Assembly (NCBI RefSeq): GCF_036287215.1
Contig: NZ_CP142860.1
Span: forward strand, 620,001 to 684,000
Direction of reading: 5' to 3'
Length of the DNA stretch: 64,000 bases
Origin: Caproiciproducens sp. CPB-2
GTDB taxonomy: Bacteria > Bacillota > Clostridia > Oscillospirales > Acutalibacteraceae
Shown piece after piece: positions 40,672 through 49,705 of this stretch. A program made the translations under genes and the position numbers. The notes beneath the pieces are model-generated. The model did not search any database. It worked only from the letters and a program-made list of their open reading frames with translations, and was not told the DNA's origin. Each line of letters opens with the position of its first letter. Position 1 is the stretch's first letter.

Positions 40672-42468
40672 GTGCTGTTGTTATCTGCGGAAAAAATCAG
40701 GAAAAGCTACAGTGAAAAAATACTGCTGAAGGATGTCTCCCTGGGGATTCAGGAAGGGGATAAAATCGGGATGATCGGCGTGAACGGAACCGGGAAAAGC
40801 ACGCTTTTGAAAATCGTCGCGGGACAGGAAAGCCCGGACAGCGGCGCGGTCACTAAATTCGGAAGCGTGCGCGTGGGGTATCTGCCGCAGAACCCGGTTT
40901 TTCCGGAAGGGATTACGGTGCTGGAACAGGTCAAACAGGGGATTGCGCAGCAGCAGCGGGAATCGAAGGACTATGAATGCAAGGCGATTTTGACCCGGCT
41001 TGGGATTGCGGATTTTGACGAACCGGTCAGCCGGCTTTCCGGCGGGCAGAAAAAGCGCGTATCGCTGGCCAGCGCGCTGGTAACCCCTGTGGAGGTGCTG
41101 GTGCTGGACGAGCCCACCAACCATATGGATAACGATATGGTCGACTGGCTGGAAAACTACCTTGCCCGTTACCCGGGCGCGCTGCTCATGGTGACGCACG
41201 ACCGTTATTTTCTTGACCGCGTGACCAACCGGATCATTGAACTGCAGGACGGGAATCTGTACAGCTATCAGGCAAATTACACGAAATATCTGGAGCTGAA
41301 AGCGGAGCGGGAAAGCATGGAGGCCGCGAGTGAGCGCAAGCGCCAGAGCCTGCTCCGAAAGGAGCTGGAGTGGATCCAGCGCGGCGCGCGGGCGCGCAGC
41401 ACAAAGCAGCGATTCCGGGTGGAGCGGTTTGCGCAGCTGAGCGCGCAGGAGGTCGGGACGGAGCGGGAAAAGCTGGCGATGAGCTCCGTGAGCACGCGGC
41501 TCGGCCGAAAAATCATTGAAATCGACGGGATTGAAAAGCGCTACGGCGACAGGCGGCTCATCCGGAATTTTTCCTACAACCTGCTGCGCGGGGACCGTAT
41601 CGGCATTATCGGCGCAAACGGCTGCGGAAAATCAACGCTGCTGAAAATGATTACCGGACAGGTCGCGCCGGACAGCGGTACGGTTACCGTGGGGGAAACC
41701 GTACGGATCGGCTGTTTTTTGCAGGAATGTGAAGATATGGACCCCGGTCTGCGCGCAATCGACTATATTAAGAATATTTCCGCTGAGGTCATGACCCCGG
41801 AAGGGACGCTGACCGCTTCCCAGCTGATGGAAAAGTTCCTGTTCACGTCCGATCTGCAGTATTCGGTGATCGGCAGGCTGTCCGGAGGGGAACGCCGCAG
41901 GCTCTACCTGCTCGGCATTCTGATGCAGGCGCCGAACGTTCTGCTTTTCGACGAGCCCACAAACGACCTTGACATCCAGACGCTTACCATTCTGGAGGAC
42001 TATCTCCGGAACTTTTCGGGCGCCGTTGTCGTCGTGTCCCATGACCGCTATTTCCTGGATAAGGTCGCGGAGCATATTTTCGCGTTTGAAAACGGGGAAA
42101 TCCACGATTATACCGGCGGCTATTCCGACTATCTGGAACAGAAAAGGCCCGAGGCGGAGGAAGCGCCGAAGGCAAAGGAAAGCAGGCCGAAAGCCGCTTA
42201 CCGGGAAAAGCCGGCCAAGCTGAAATTTTCCTTTAAGGAGCAGCGGGAATACGAGGAAATCGATTCGGTCATCGCCGATTTGGAGGAAAAAATCGCCGCC
42301 GCGGAACGGGAAATTGCACAGCAGTCCAGCAACTACGTCCTGCTTTCCGAACTGATTGCGGAAAAGGAAGCGCTGGAGGCCGGGCTTGACGCCAAAACCG
42401 AGCGCTGGGTCTACCTGAACGAGCTTGCCGACCGGATCGCGGAACAAAACGCAGAAGAATCACCGTAA
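40672..42468 (+). CDS. ABC-F family ATPase (Uup-like)
   Basis: 598 residues from GTG 40672, seven bases after AGAGGG; an ATG at 40621 has no binding site. Two ATPase domains without membrane helices: Walker A GVNGTGKST and GANGCGKST, signatures LSGGQKKR and LSGGERRR, Walker B VLVLDEPTNHMD and VLLFDEPTNDLD. They are joined by the P-site linker rich in Arg/Lys (RKRQSLLRKELEWIQRG). A C-terminal coiled coil from about 510 matches the Uup CTD. ABC-F proteins act on the ribosome, in translation rescue or antibiotic protection. The linker is short, favouring a housekeeping role. Confidence 0.9.
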   Translation: MLLLSAEKIRKSYSEKILLKDVSLGIQEGDKIGMIGVNGTGKSTLLKIVAGQESPDSGAVTKFGSVRVGYLPQNPVFPEGITVLEQVKQGIAQQQRESKDYECKAILTRLGIADFDEPVSRLSGGQKKRVSLASALVTPVEVLVLDEPTNHMDNDMVDWLENYLARYPGALLMVTHDRYFLDRVTNRIIELQDGNLYSYQANYTKYLELKAERESMEAASERKRQSLLRKELEWIQRGARARSTKQRFRVERFAQLSAQEVGTEREKLAMSSVSTRLGRKIIEIDGIEKRYGDRRLIRNFSYNLLRGDRIGIIGANGCGKSTLLKMITGQVAPDSGTVTVGETVRIGCFLQECEDMDPGLRAIDYIKNISAEVMTPEGTLTASQLMEKFLFTSDLQYSVIGRLSGGERRRLYLLGILMQAPNVLLFDEPTNDLDIQTLTILEDYLRNFSGAVVVVSHDRYFLDKVAEHIFAFENGEIHDYTGGYSDYLEQKRPEAEEAPKAKESRPKAAYREKPAKLKFSFKEQREYEEIDSVIADLEEKIAAAEREIAQQSSNYVLLSELIAEKEALEAGLDAKTERWVYLNELADRIAEQNAEESP

Positions 42469-42473
42469 ATCAA

Positions 42474-42500
42474 AAAGGCAGCCGCTCAGCGGCTGCCTTT
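42474..42500 (+). terminator. Terminator of the ABC-F gene
   Basis: A 12-bp perfect stem, AAAGGCAGCCGC (42474-42485) with GCGGCTGCCTTT (42489-42500), starting five bases after the stop. It also lies 20 bases past the hypE stop on the other strand. Confidence 0.8.
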
Positions 42501-42519
42501 CCTATCAGTTATAAAGCCC

Positions 42520-43506
42520 TTAACAGATTCTCGGCAGCCCCTCGCCGTAAAGAACAGTGACAATACGGGTGCCCCCGATGGGGGTGCGCAGCAGTACGGT
42601 GCCGGGCTCGCCGGAAACGACCTTTCCGATAATGGCCGCGTTTTCTCCGTACCGGCTTTCCTTCATGCAGGCAAGCGCTTTCTGTGCGTCCCCGGCGGCT
42701 ACGACGGCGGTCATTTTTCCCTCGTTGCCCATATAAAGGGGGTCAAGTCCCAATATTTCACAGAAACCGCGTACCTGTGCGGAAACGGGAATCGCTGTTT
42801 CCTCAAGCTCCATGCAGCAGGCCGAGGCGCCGGCAAATTCATTCAGTACCGTTCCCAGGCCGCCGCGGGTGACGTCACGCATGGCTTTCACCTTTACACC
42901 GCTTTCCAGAAGCGCGTTCACCATTTCGTTCAGGGGTGCACAGTCGCTTTGAATGGTGTTCCGGATATTCATCCGCTCGCTCAGAATGGCCGCGTGATGG
43001 TCGCCCAGATTGCCCGAAAGCAGGATCACGTCGCCCTCTTCGCAGGAGGACGCGCTGAGCGAAACGTCCGGCGGCACAAAGCCCACGCCGGCGGTGTTGA
43101 TGTAGACGCCGCCCTTGCCTTCCACGACCTTGGTGTCGCCCGCCACAATACTGATTCCGGCTTCCGCGGCGGTCTCCGCCATGGAGGCCGCTATTTTTTT
43201 GAGCTCCTCCGTGTCGGCGCCTTCCTCCAGAATGAATCCGCAGGTAAGGTAGCGGGGCTTCGCACCGCTCATCAGGAGGTCGTTCACCGTCCCGCAGACG
43301 GACAGCCTGCCGATATCGCCGCCCGGGAAAAACAGGGGCGTTACCACGAAGCTGTCCGTCGTCACGGCGATTTTTTCCGCTCCGGGGACAACGGCGGAAT
43401 CCTCCATTTTGGCCAAAACGGGATTGTGAAAGCTTTTTTCAAAAATATCTTCGATCAGCTCGGCGGTAGCTTTTCCGCCGCTGCCGTGCGCCATGGTTAT
43501 TTTCAT
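42520..43506 (-). CDS. hypE: Hydrogenase maturation factor HypE (carbamoyl dehydratase)
   Basis: 328 residues from ATG 43506, overlapping the hypD stop by one base (TAATG). PurM-like ATP-binding fold: MAHGSGGKATAELIEDIF, VTTDSFVVTPLFFPGGDIG, GDTKVVEGKGGVYINTAGVG and MRDVTRGGLGTVLNE. It ends in PRIC, the required C-terminal cysteine that carries the carbamoyl group and is dehydrated to a thiocyanate. It thus supplies cyanide ligands for the NiFe site together with HypF and HypCD. Last gene of the ech-hyp block. Confidence 0.95.
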   Translation of the reverse strand: MKITMAHGSGGKATAELIEDIFEKSFHNPVLAKMEDSAVVPGAEKIAVTTDSFVVTPLFFPGGDIGRLSVCGTVNDLLMSGAKPRYLTCGFILEEGADTEELKKIAASMAETAAEAGISIVAGDTKVVEGKGGVYINTAGVGFVPPDVSLSASSCEEGDVILLSGNLGDHHAAILSERMNIRNTIQSDCAPLNEMVNALLESGVKVKAMRDVTRGGLGTVLNEFAGASACCMELEETAIPVSAQVRGFCEILGLDPLYMGNEGKMTAVVAAGDAQKALACMKESRYGENAAIIGKVVSGEPGTVLLRTPIGGTRIVTVLYGEGLPRIC

Positions 43507-44543
43507 TACCGTTTCCTCATATTTGTAAAATAATTGTAGCAGCTGCCCTCCATCGACACCATACACGCGCCCTGCGGTGTCTGCGGGGTACAGGCGGAAC
43601 CGAACAGGGGACATTCGTTCGGGGAAATTGCCCCGGTCAGCACCTGTGCGCAGCGGCAGCGGGCGTTGGCGCCGCGGTCGTCGTTCAGGCCGGCGCTGCC
43701 CGCGTCGAAGCGGGCGTAATCCTCCCGCAGAAGCAGGCCGGAATCCGGAATGCTCCCCATCCCGCGCCACGCGGCGTCACAGGGAGTAAAATATTTGTCC
43801 ACCATTTTCTGCGCGGTCCGGTTGCCTTCCTCCGTTACCGCGCCGGGGTACAGGTTCATGACCCCGGCTTTCCCGCTTTTCCGGACGAGCGCGTAGATCG
43901 CCGCCAGAATCTGCGGTCCTTCAAAGCCCGCGACCGCGAACGGAATGCCGTATTTCTCGGACAAAGGTTCAAAAATACGGCTGCCGGTAATGACGCTGAC
44001 GTGGCCGGGCGCGAGAAAGCCGTCCACGCCGCCCTGGTTTTTGCAGATCCAGTCGATCACCGGGGGCATGGTTTTCAGGGAGGTCAGGATCTTTACGTTG
44101 GAGATGCCGTTTGAAACCGCTTCCTCAAGCAGCATGGCGTACACCGGGGCGGTGGTTTCAAATCCGACCGCCGCGAAAATATAGGTGCGGGCGGGATCGT
44201 CCGCCGCCAGCTTCAGCGTGTCCAGCGGGGAATAAACCATCCGCACGTGGCCGCCCGCGGCTTTCGCGTCGTTCAGGCTTTGGCTGCCGCCCGGTACGCG
44301 CAGCATGTCCCCGAACGTGGCGACCACGTTTTCCGGTTCCATGCTAAGTGCGACAAGCCTGTCGATATAGGCGGTGACCGTAACGCAGACGGGGCATCCG
44401 GGCCCGGAGATCATCCGGATGGCGGGGGAGAGCATCCCGGTAATGCCGCAGCGGGAAATCTGCGCCGTGTGGGTCCCGCAGACCTCCATCAGCCGCAGGG
44501 GCTGCCCGTCGTAGGCTTTCAGATACGATTGGATATCCGTCAT
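43506..44543 (-). CDS. hypD: Hydrogenase maturation factor HypD
   Basis: 345 residues from ATG 44543, ATGA overlap with hypC. Conserved motifs: LMEVCGTHTAQISRCGI, SGPGCPVCVT, and GFETTAPVYA. C-terminal cysteines for the [4Fe-4S] cluster lie in GANARCRCAQVLTGAISPNECPLFGSACTP. HypD holds the iron during attachment of CN and CO ligands, in complex with HypC. Gene order hypA-hypF-hypC-hypD-hypE follows the hydrogenase genes. Confidence 0.95.
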   Translation of the reverse strand: MTDIQSYLKAYDGQPLRLMEVCGTHTAQISRCGITGMLSPAIRMISGPGCPVCVTVTAYIDRLVALSMEPENVVATFGDMLRVPGGSQSLNDAKAAGGHVRMVYSPLDTLKLAADDPARTYIFAAVGFETTAPVYAMLLEEAVSNGISNVKILTSLKTMPPVIDWICKNQGGVDGFLAPGHVSVITGSRIFEPLSEKYGIPFAVAGFEGPQILAAIYALVRKSGKAGVMNLYPGAVTEEGNRTAQKMVDKYFTPCDAAWRGMGSIPDSGLLLREDYARFDAGSAGLNDDRGANARCRCAQVLTGAISPNECPLFGSACTPQTPQGACMVSMEGSCYNYFTNMRKR

Positions 44544-44752
44544 AGCTCTTCCATTTCCTTCAGAAGCTCCTCCAGCGCGTCGCGGTCCTGCTCCGTCAGC
44601 ACCTGTAGGATGCACCCGGCGTGAACCAGAACGCTGTCGCCCGGTTTGATTTTCACCAGGCCGGCCTCTGCTTCCAGCGTATTTCCGCTGAAATCCACCG
44701 TCGCTTTTCTACCGTTTACTTTAACAACCCTGCCGGGCAGTGCAACACACAT
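44540..44752 (-). CDS. hypC: Hydrogenase maturation chaperone HypC
   Basis: Seventy residues beginning MCVALPGRVV; the N-terminal Cys2 (after Met removal) is the ligand that binds the iron complex and later the large-subunit precursor. The second half, GDSVLVHAGCILQVL, is standard for HypC/HybG. AAGGAG lies upstream. There is one copy only, in keeping with a single hydrogenase client here. Confidence 0.93.
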   Translation of the reverse strand: MCVALPGRVVKVNGRKATVDFSGNTLEAEAGLVKIKPGDSVLVHAGCILQVLTEQDRDALEELLKEMEEL

Positions 44753-44794
44753 GGCAATCTCCTTTTGGTTGGAATCTTTTGAGTATTCGGTGGC

Positions 44795-47056
44795 TTATCT
44801 GCGAATGTTCTCTGTCCGCGCACAGAGCCACGCCTGCCCCAGACAGATGCCGCCGTCGTTGGACGGCACGGCGGAATTGAAATAGACCTGAAAACCGTCC
44901 GCGGTCAATCGGTCATGGCAGTCCCGCAGGAGCAGAAGGTTTGCGAAAACGCCTCCGCTCAGGGCCACGCGGTTTTCGCCGCTTTCTTCCCGGATGCTCC
45001 GGCAGACCGTCAGGATCATTTCGGCAAGCGCCCGGTGGAACCCAAGCGCAATGCGGTTCCTGTTTTCCCCTTTTGCAGCCGTTTGCAGAAGCCGGCGGAT
45101 AAAATCGGCCTGGTCTGCTTCCAGTTCCCCGGCGGGATTCCGGCTGAGGGAAAAACGGAACGGCACCGGTTCTTCCCCGGCTTCTTCCGCGGCCGCGGCC
45201 GCGTTTTCCAGCGCGACGGCGCATTCCCCTTCGTAGGAATTCTCTTCTTTGATGCCCAGTATGGCGCAGACTGCGTCGAACAGCCGCCCCGCGCTGGAGC
45301 TTTCCTGTGTATTGACCTGATGCTTGAGGGCGGCCCTGACGAACGGGAAACGCTCGCTGCCGGATTTCTCGCCCGCGGCGAACCGGTAACAGTCCGAGGT
45401 CAGCACGGCATTTTTCGCCGCCGCGTCGCCGCCGCAGAGCCGGACAGGGCTCAGGTGCGCCCGCCGAGCAAAATTCGCGCCGCGGCACAGCAAAAATTCC
45501 CCGCCCCAGACCGTTTTGTCCGTGCCGTAGCCGGTGCCGTCGAAAATCACGCCGATACAGCCGTCCAGACGATGCTCCGCCATGACGGAGGCGGCGTGAG
45601 CGTGATGGTGCTGAATGAGGACGGGGCTTTCCAAACCGAAGTCCCGCGCGATCCTCTGCGCCAGCGCGTGGGACTGATAGCCGGGATGCAGGTCGCACGC
45701 AATCCTCCGCGGGGAAATCCGCAGAAGCTGCTCCATACGCTTCAGGCCGATTTTGTAATTCTCATAGACCTTGTAATTTTCGATGTCCCCGAAATACTGG
45801 CTCAGATAGGCGCGGTCGCCGCTGAGCAGGCAGAAGCAGCTTTTCAGGTCCCCGCCCATAGCCAGAACCGGATGTTCCGCCCGCTGTTCCAGCAGGACGG
45901 GCAGGGGAACATACCCCCGGCTGCGGCGGAGAATCTGGGGAACCGAGCACGCGACCCGCCCGACGGAATCGTCCAGCGGGGTCACGATCCGGCGGGTATT
46001 GTACAGGATTCCCGCAAGATAGGGAATGTCCGACCGAAGCAGTTCGTCGTCCTTATAAATCATCGGCTCGGAGGTGAAATTCCCGCTCGTGACAATGAGG
46101 GGGCCGCAGGCGTCCGTCAGAAGCTGATGCAAACCGGTGCAGGGCAGAAACGCGCCGAGGAAACGGCTTTCCCCGCAGACACCGGAACAAAACCCGTCCG
46201 ACGGGTTGTTCAGCAGGACAATGGGGCGTGCCGCGGACAGCAGCATGGCTTCTTCTTCCTGATTCACAACGCACATTTTGCGGATGCTTTCCAAATCGGG
46301 AAACATAACGGCAAAGGGCTTCTTTTCCCGTCCCTTTAAAAGACGCAGGCGCTCCACCGTGTCTTCAAGGCAGGGGAAACAGACAAACTGATATCCGCCC
46401 ATGCCTTTTACGGCGAGAACAGCCCCGTCCTTCAGAAGGGTGACCGCCCGTTCCAGGGCCTCCTGCTTTTCCAGCGTGATTCCGCCGGTAAGCAGCTGCA
46501 GCTGCGGCCCGCAGCTGTGGCAGGAGATCGTCTGTGCGTGGCGCCTGCGCCCGGATGCATACTCGCGCTCGCAGTCGGGGCACATGGCAAAGTCCTTCAT
46601 GGTGGTGGTTTCGCGGTCGTAAGGCAGGGCGTTCATAATGCTGAACCTCGGCCCGCAGGAAGCGCAGCTGATAAACGGATATCCCCGGCGCCGGTTTTCG
46701 GGCGAATACAGCTCTTTTCTGCATTCGTCGCACATCGGCAGGTCCGGCGGAATCATCGGCGTGCCCGCCTCGTTTTGCGCGTCTCTGCCGCTTTTCAGAA
46801 TGGAAAAGCCGTCAAAGCGCTGTTCCGGCAGAGGCTCTGTCTTGATTTCCGTCACCAGCGCGCCGTTGGGTGCTTCGGTGTGAAGGGAATGCAGAAATTC
46901 CTTCACCCGCTGTTTTTCCCCACAGGCGGCGATCTCAACAATCCCGCCGCTGTTGCGCACGCTGCCGGAAATATCCAGCCTGTGCGCCAGCCCGGCTACA
47001 AAGGGACGGTATCCCACACCCTGTACGATGCCGGAAACGGTAATGAAAACATTCAT
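44795..47056 (-). CDS. hypF: Hydrogenase maturation carbamoyltransferase HypF
   Basis: 753 residues, full length. In order: an acylphosphatase-like domain (1-90, VSGIVQGVGYRPFVAGLAHRL); two zinc fingers (CDECRKEL...CASCG and CPDCEREY...CHSCG); a YrdC-like domain (190-370, VLAVKGMGGYQFVC); and a Kae1-like domain with the metal-binding HHHAHAASVMAEH and GGVFANLLL. It makes thiocarbamoyl-HypE from carbamoyl phosphate. ATGA overlap with hypA. Confidence 0.95.
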   Translation of the reverse strand: MNVFITVSGIVQGVGYRPFVAGLAHRLDISGSVRNSGGIVEIAACGEKQRVKEFLHSLHTEAPNGALVTEIKTEPLPEQRFDGFSILKSGRDAQNEAGTPMIPPDLPMCDECRKELYSPENRRRGYPFISCASCGPRFSIMNALPYDRETTTMKDFAMCPDCEREYASGRRRHAQTISCHSCGPQLQLLTGGITLEKQEALERAVTLLKDGAVLAVKGMGGYQFVCFPCLEDTVERLRLLKGREKKPFAVMFPDLESIRKMCVVNQEEEAMLLSAARPIVLLNNPSDGFCSGVCGESRFLGAFLPCTGLHQLLTDACGPLIVTSGNFTSEPMIYKDDELLRSDIPYLAGILYNTRRIVTPLDDSVGRVACSVPQILRRSRGYVPLPVLLEQRAEHPVLAMGGDLKSCFCLLSGDRAYLSQYFGDIENYKVYENYKIGLKRMEQLLRISPRRIACDLHPGYQSHALAQRIARDFGLESPVLIQHHHAHAASVMAEHRLDGCIGVIFDGTGYGTDKTVWGGEFLLCRGANFARRAHLSPVRLCGGDAAAKNAVLTSDCYRFAAGEKSGSERFPFVRAALKHQVNTQESSSAGRLFDAVCAILGIKEENSYEGECAVALENAAAAAEEAGEEPVPFRFSLSRNPAGELEADQADFIRRLLQTAAKGENRNRIALGFHRALAEMILTVCRSIREESGENRVALSGGVFANLLLLRDCHDRLTADGFQVYFNSAVPSNDGGICLGQAWLCARTENIRR

Positions 47057-47394
47057 TCCATTTCAATGCTCTCTATCTTTACTTCTCTGCCCACTTCACT
47101 CGGCTCTCCCTGAGTGCCGCACGTGGGGCAGGAAAAATCAAAGCGCCTGCGTTCAAACAGCTCGTTGCATTTGGGGCAGCGCAGCTTCGATTTGACGGAA
47201 CGGACATTCATCTGCGCGCCTTCGCAGACGGTGCCCTTGGATAAATCCTCAAAGTACATCTGGATGCTTTCTCCCGAGTACCCGGAATCTTCCCCTACCG
47301 CAATGTTGATGGCTGTAACCTTCTTTTTTCCCGCCGCTTCCGCTTTTTCGGAGGCTTCCTTCAGAAAATCGGCGGCTTTATGATAATCGTGCAT
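47053..47394 (-). CDS. hypA: Hydrogenase nickel-insertion protein HypA
   Basis: 113 residues. It begins MHDYHKAADFL, keeping His2, the nickel ligand; Glu3 is replaced by Asp. The zinc site is CPKC-x(n)-CPTC near residues 73-92. HypA normally hands nickel to the large subunit with the GTPase HypB. No hypB gene follows here, so HypB must be elsewhere in the genome or be dispensable. It starts 31 bases after echF. Confidence 0.88.
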   Translation of the reverse strand: MHDYHKAADFLKEASEKAEAAGKKKVTAINIAVGEDSGYSGESIQMYFEDLSKGTVCEGAQMNVRSVKSKLRCPKCNELFERRRFDFSCPTCGTQGEPSEVGREVKIESIEME

Positions 47395-47425
47395 GATAAC
47401 GGCTCCTTTTCGTTCTTAATGGTTC

Positions 47426-47788
47426 CTAAGACGCGTTCTGGTTTTCCACGGGGGTCTGGCAAACGGTATCGATGGTTTTGCGCTGAGCGGGCTCGGTGTA
47501 GCTCTGATGCATGGAAAGGCATTTCTTGGGGCAGCTTTCCACACAGCAGCCGCACTGGATGCAGCTGAAGCGCTGAATCGACCAGCTTTTTTCTCCCCGG
47601 TTTACCTGAATGGCGCCGGTCGGGCATTTTTTGGAACAAAGCCCGCAGAAAACGCAGGCGTCCACGTCGTTTTCAATATGGCCCCTTGTGCGCGGGGGAT
47701 ATTCTCTCGGCTGCTCCGGGTAAGGCCGGGTAGCCGGTTTTGAAAATAAATTGTGCAGTTCGATTTTTGCGAAAGTCAGTAAACTCAT
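47426..47788 (-). CDS. echF: Ech hydrogenase ferredoxin-like subunit
   Basis: 120 residues, NuoI-like. Two [4Fe-4S] motifs, CVFCGLCSKKCP (about 45-56) and CIQCGCCVESCP (about 76-87). A 30-residue N-terminal arm precedes them and a polar tail follows. It relays electrons between soluble ferredoxin and the cluster of EchC. It starts seven bases after the echE stop. Confidence 0.92.
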   Translation of the reverse strand: MSLLTFAKIELHNLFSKPATRPYPEQPREYPPRTRGHIENDVDACVFCGLCSKKCPTGAIQVNRGEKSWSIQRFSCIQCGCCVESCPKKCLSMHQSYTEPAQRKTIDTVCQTPVENQNAS

Positions 47789-47795
47789 TGTTTCA

Positions 47796-48875
47796 TCACC
47801 TTTCGGTACAGCTGATGCAGGGATCGATCGTCAATATCAAAATGGGGACGTCGGCAAGCTGACAGCCCTTCATGGTTTCCAGCATTCCCGGCAGATTGGC
47901 AAACGTAGGGGTGCGCACCCGCACCCGGTCTAAAAACTTGGTTCCGTTTGCCTTCACATAGTAAATCGCTTCGCCGCGCGGCTGCTCTACCCGCATGAAA
48001 TATTCCCCCTGCGGGAAGCCCTTGACCGGGACGGAAACCTCGCCGTTCGGAATCTTTGCCGCCGCCTGGCGGATGAGGTCGATGGACTGGAAGATTTCCC
48101 GGATACGCACGTCGGTCCGCGCGTAGCAGTCGCCTACGTCGCTCGTGATCGGCTCGAAATCGAGGAAGGGGTACGCGGCGTAGCCGAGCTTGCGGGTGTC
48201 GCGGCTGATGCCGCTGGAACGCATAAACGGTCCCACGGCGCCGAGGTCGAACGCCTGCTGCTTGGTCAGGAAACCGACGTCCCGCAGACGGCTGTTGACC
48301 GCGGAATTATTCAGAAAGGTTTTGACGAGCTCCTTCAGATCGCGTTCCATGTCGGCGAAGACAGAGAGAAACTCCCGGATCATGTCGTTGTCCATATCCT
48401 TGCGCTGGCCGCCGATCTTATTGACCGAGAAAATCACGCGGCCGCCGGTGGAATATTCAAACATATCCAGCACCTTTTCGCGCATTCTCCATGTTTCCAT
48501 GAACAGGCTTTCAAAGCCGAACGCGTCGGCCAGCAGGCCGAGCCATAAAAGATGGCTGTGAATCCGCGACATCTCACACCAGATGGTGCGCAGGTATTTG
48601 GCGCGGGGCGGAATTTCCACTTCCATGATATTTTCCACCGATTCACAGTAACCCATTCCGTGCATAAAGCTGCAGATTCCGCAGATTCGCTCCGCGACAT
48701 ATACGTATTCATTAAAGTCTTTTTTCTCCACCAGCTTTTCAAGGCCCCTGTGCACAAAGCCGATGGAGGGGATCGCCTCCACCACCTTTTCGTCTTCCAG
48801 CGCCAGGTCGAGATGGATCGGTTCCGGAAGGACCGGATGCTGAGGGCCGAACGGTACAATGCTGCGTTTGGACAT
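47796..48875 (-). CDS. echE: Ech [NiFe]-hydrogenase large (catalytic) subunit
   Basis: 359 residues, homologous to NuoD. The active-site ligands are RICGICSFMHGMGYC (Cys65/Cys68) and the C-terminal DPCISCTER (Cys353/Cys356). The protein ends three residues after the last ligand, so it has no cleavable C-terminal extension. That matches CooH/EchE-type enzymes and explains why no maturation protease gene is present. Proton reduction or hydrogen oxidation takes place here, facing the cytoplasm. Confidence 0.95.
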   Translation of the reverse strand: MSKRSIVPFGPQHPVLPEPIHLDLALEDEKVVEAIPSIGFVHRGLEKLVEKKDFNEYVYVAERICGICSFMHGMGYCESVENIMEVEIPPRAKYLRTIWCEMSRIHSHLLWLGLLADAFGFESLFMETWRMREKVLDMFEYSTGGRVIFSVNKIGGQRKDMDNDMIREFLSVFADMERDLKELVKTFLNNSAVNSRLRDVGFLTKQQAFDLGAVGPFMRSSGISRDTRKLGYAAYPFLDFEPITSDVGDCYARTDVRIREIFQSIDLIRQAAAKIPNGEVSVPVKGFPQGEYFMRVEQPRGEAIYYVKANGTKFLDRVRVRTPTFANLPGMLETMKGCQLADVPILILTIDPCISCTER

Positions 48876-48894
48876 CTGGTATCACTCCTACGAT

Positions 48895-49230
48895 TTATTT
48901 AAAAGGCGTTTTCTTTTCGGTGCGGTACAGGCCGCCTTTATAGTCGAGGGAAATCATCTTGATCGGTACGCCGAAAAGATCGTGAATTTCATTTTCATAT
49001 AAGAAGGACGCGGGATAAATGCCGCTGATGCTGGGGATTTCAACCTCTTCGCCGATATTGAAGCGCAGGGTGTACAAATCGAAATCCTTTCCGAACGAAT
49101 AGGAAAGCTCGTAGCCGTCGGGGATTCTTGTGGCGCAGATCTGTACCAGACGGCAGCCGCCGCCCTTCATTTTCAGGACCTCTTCCAGCAGGACTTCGGA
49201 AGAAATGGGGATAATGATATTTTCCGGCAT
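48895..49230 (-). CDS. echD: Ech hydrogenase subunit, NuoC-like
   Basis: 111 residues corresponding to the 30-kDa/NuoC family core, with YELSYSFGKDFDLYTLRFNIG and the signature-like FLYENEIHDLFGVPIKMISLDY. It has no cofactor; it stabilises the large-small subunit pair. Fits the expected EchD size of 110-125 residues, with three bases between it and echC. Confidence 0.92.
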   Translation of the reverse strand: MPENIIIPISSEVLLEEVLKMKGGGCRLVQICATRIPDGYELSYSFGKDFDLYTLRFNIGEEVEIPSISGIYPASFLYENEIHDLFGVPIKMISLDYKGGLYRTEKKTPFK

Positions 49231-49232
49231 GA

Positions 49233-49688
49233 TTAAGCCTCCTTGTGCAGCGCCGCCGCGCCGAATTTTTTCAGCTCGCGTTTTCTGTCCAGAAGCGCGA
49301 CAGCCTTGACCACGCCGTCAATAATCGCTTCCGGTCTTGCGGCGCAGCCGGGAACGTAAATGTCCACGGGGATCACCTTGTCCACGCCGCCCAGGATATT
49401 GTAGCACTCCTTGAAAATCCCGCCGTCGCAGGCGCAGATGCCGACCGCGACGACCACCTTGATTTCCGGCATCTGGGAGTAAATCTGTTTTACCACCAGC
49501 TCGTTCTGATGGTTGATGCCGCCGGTAATCAGAAGGATATCGGCGTGTTTGGGGTTGCCGGTGTTGACGACGCCGAAGCGTTCAATATCATAAACGGGCG
49601 TCAGGCAGGCCAGCACCTCGATGTCGCAGCCGTTGCAGCTGGAGCCGTCGTAATGCAGAAGCCAGGGGGACTTTGATATCTTCATCAT
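49233..49688 (-). CDS. echC: Ech hydrogenase small subunit, NuoB-like
   Basis: 151 residues from ATG 49688; AAGGAAGG lies 11 bases upstream and a GTG at 49700 falls inside that site. Ligands of the single proximal [4Fe-4S] cluster are in SSCNGCDIEVLAC, VVAVGICACDGG and DIYVPGCAARPE. It carries electrons from EchF to the NiFe centre in EchE. Short, as usual for group 4 hydrogenases, with no distal clusters. Confidence 0.93.
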   Translation of the reverse strand: MMKISKSPWLLHYDGSSCNGCDIEVLACLTPVYDIERFGVVNTGNPKHADILLITGGINHQNELVVKQIYSQMPEIKVVVAVGICACDGGIFKECYNILGGVDKVIPVDIYVPGCAARPEAIIDGVVKAVALLDRKRELKKFGAAALHKEA

Positions 49689-49705
49689 TCGCGAAAGCAC
49701 CTTCC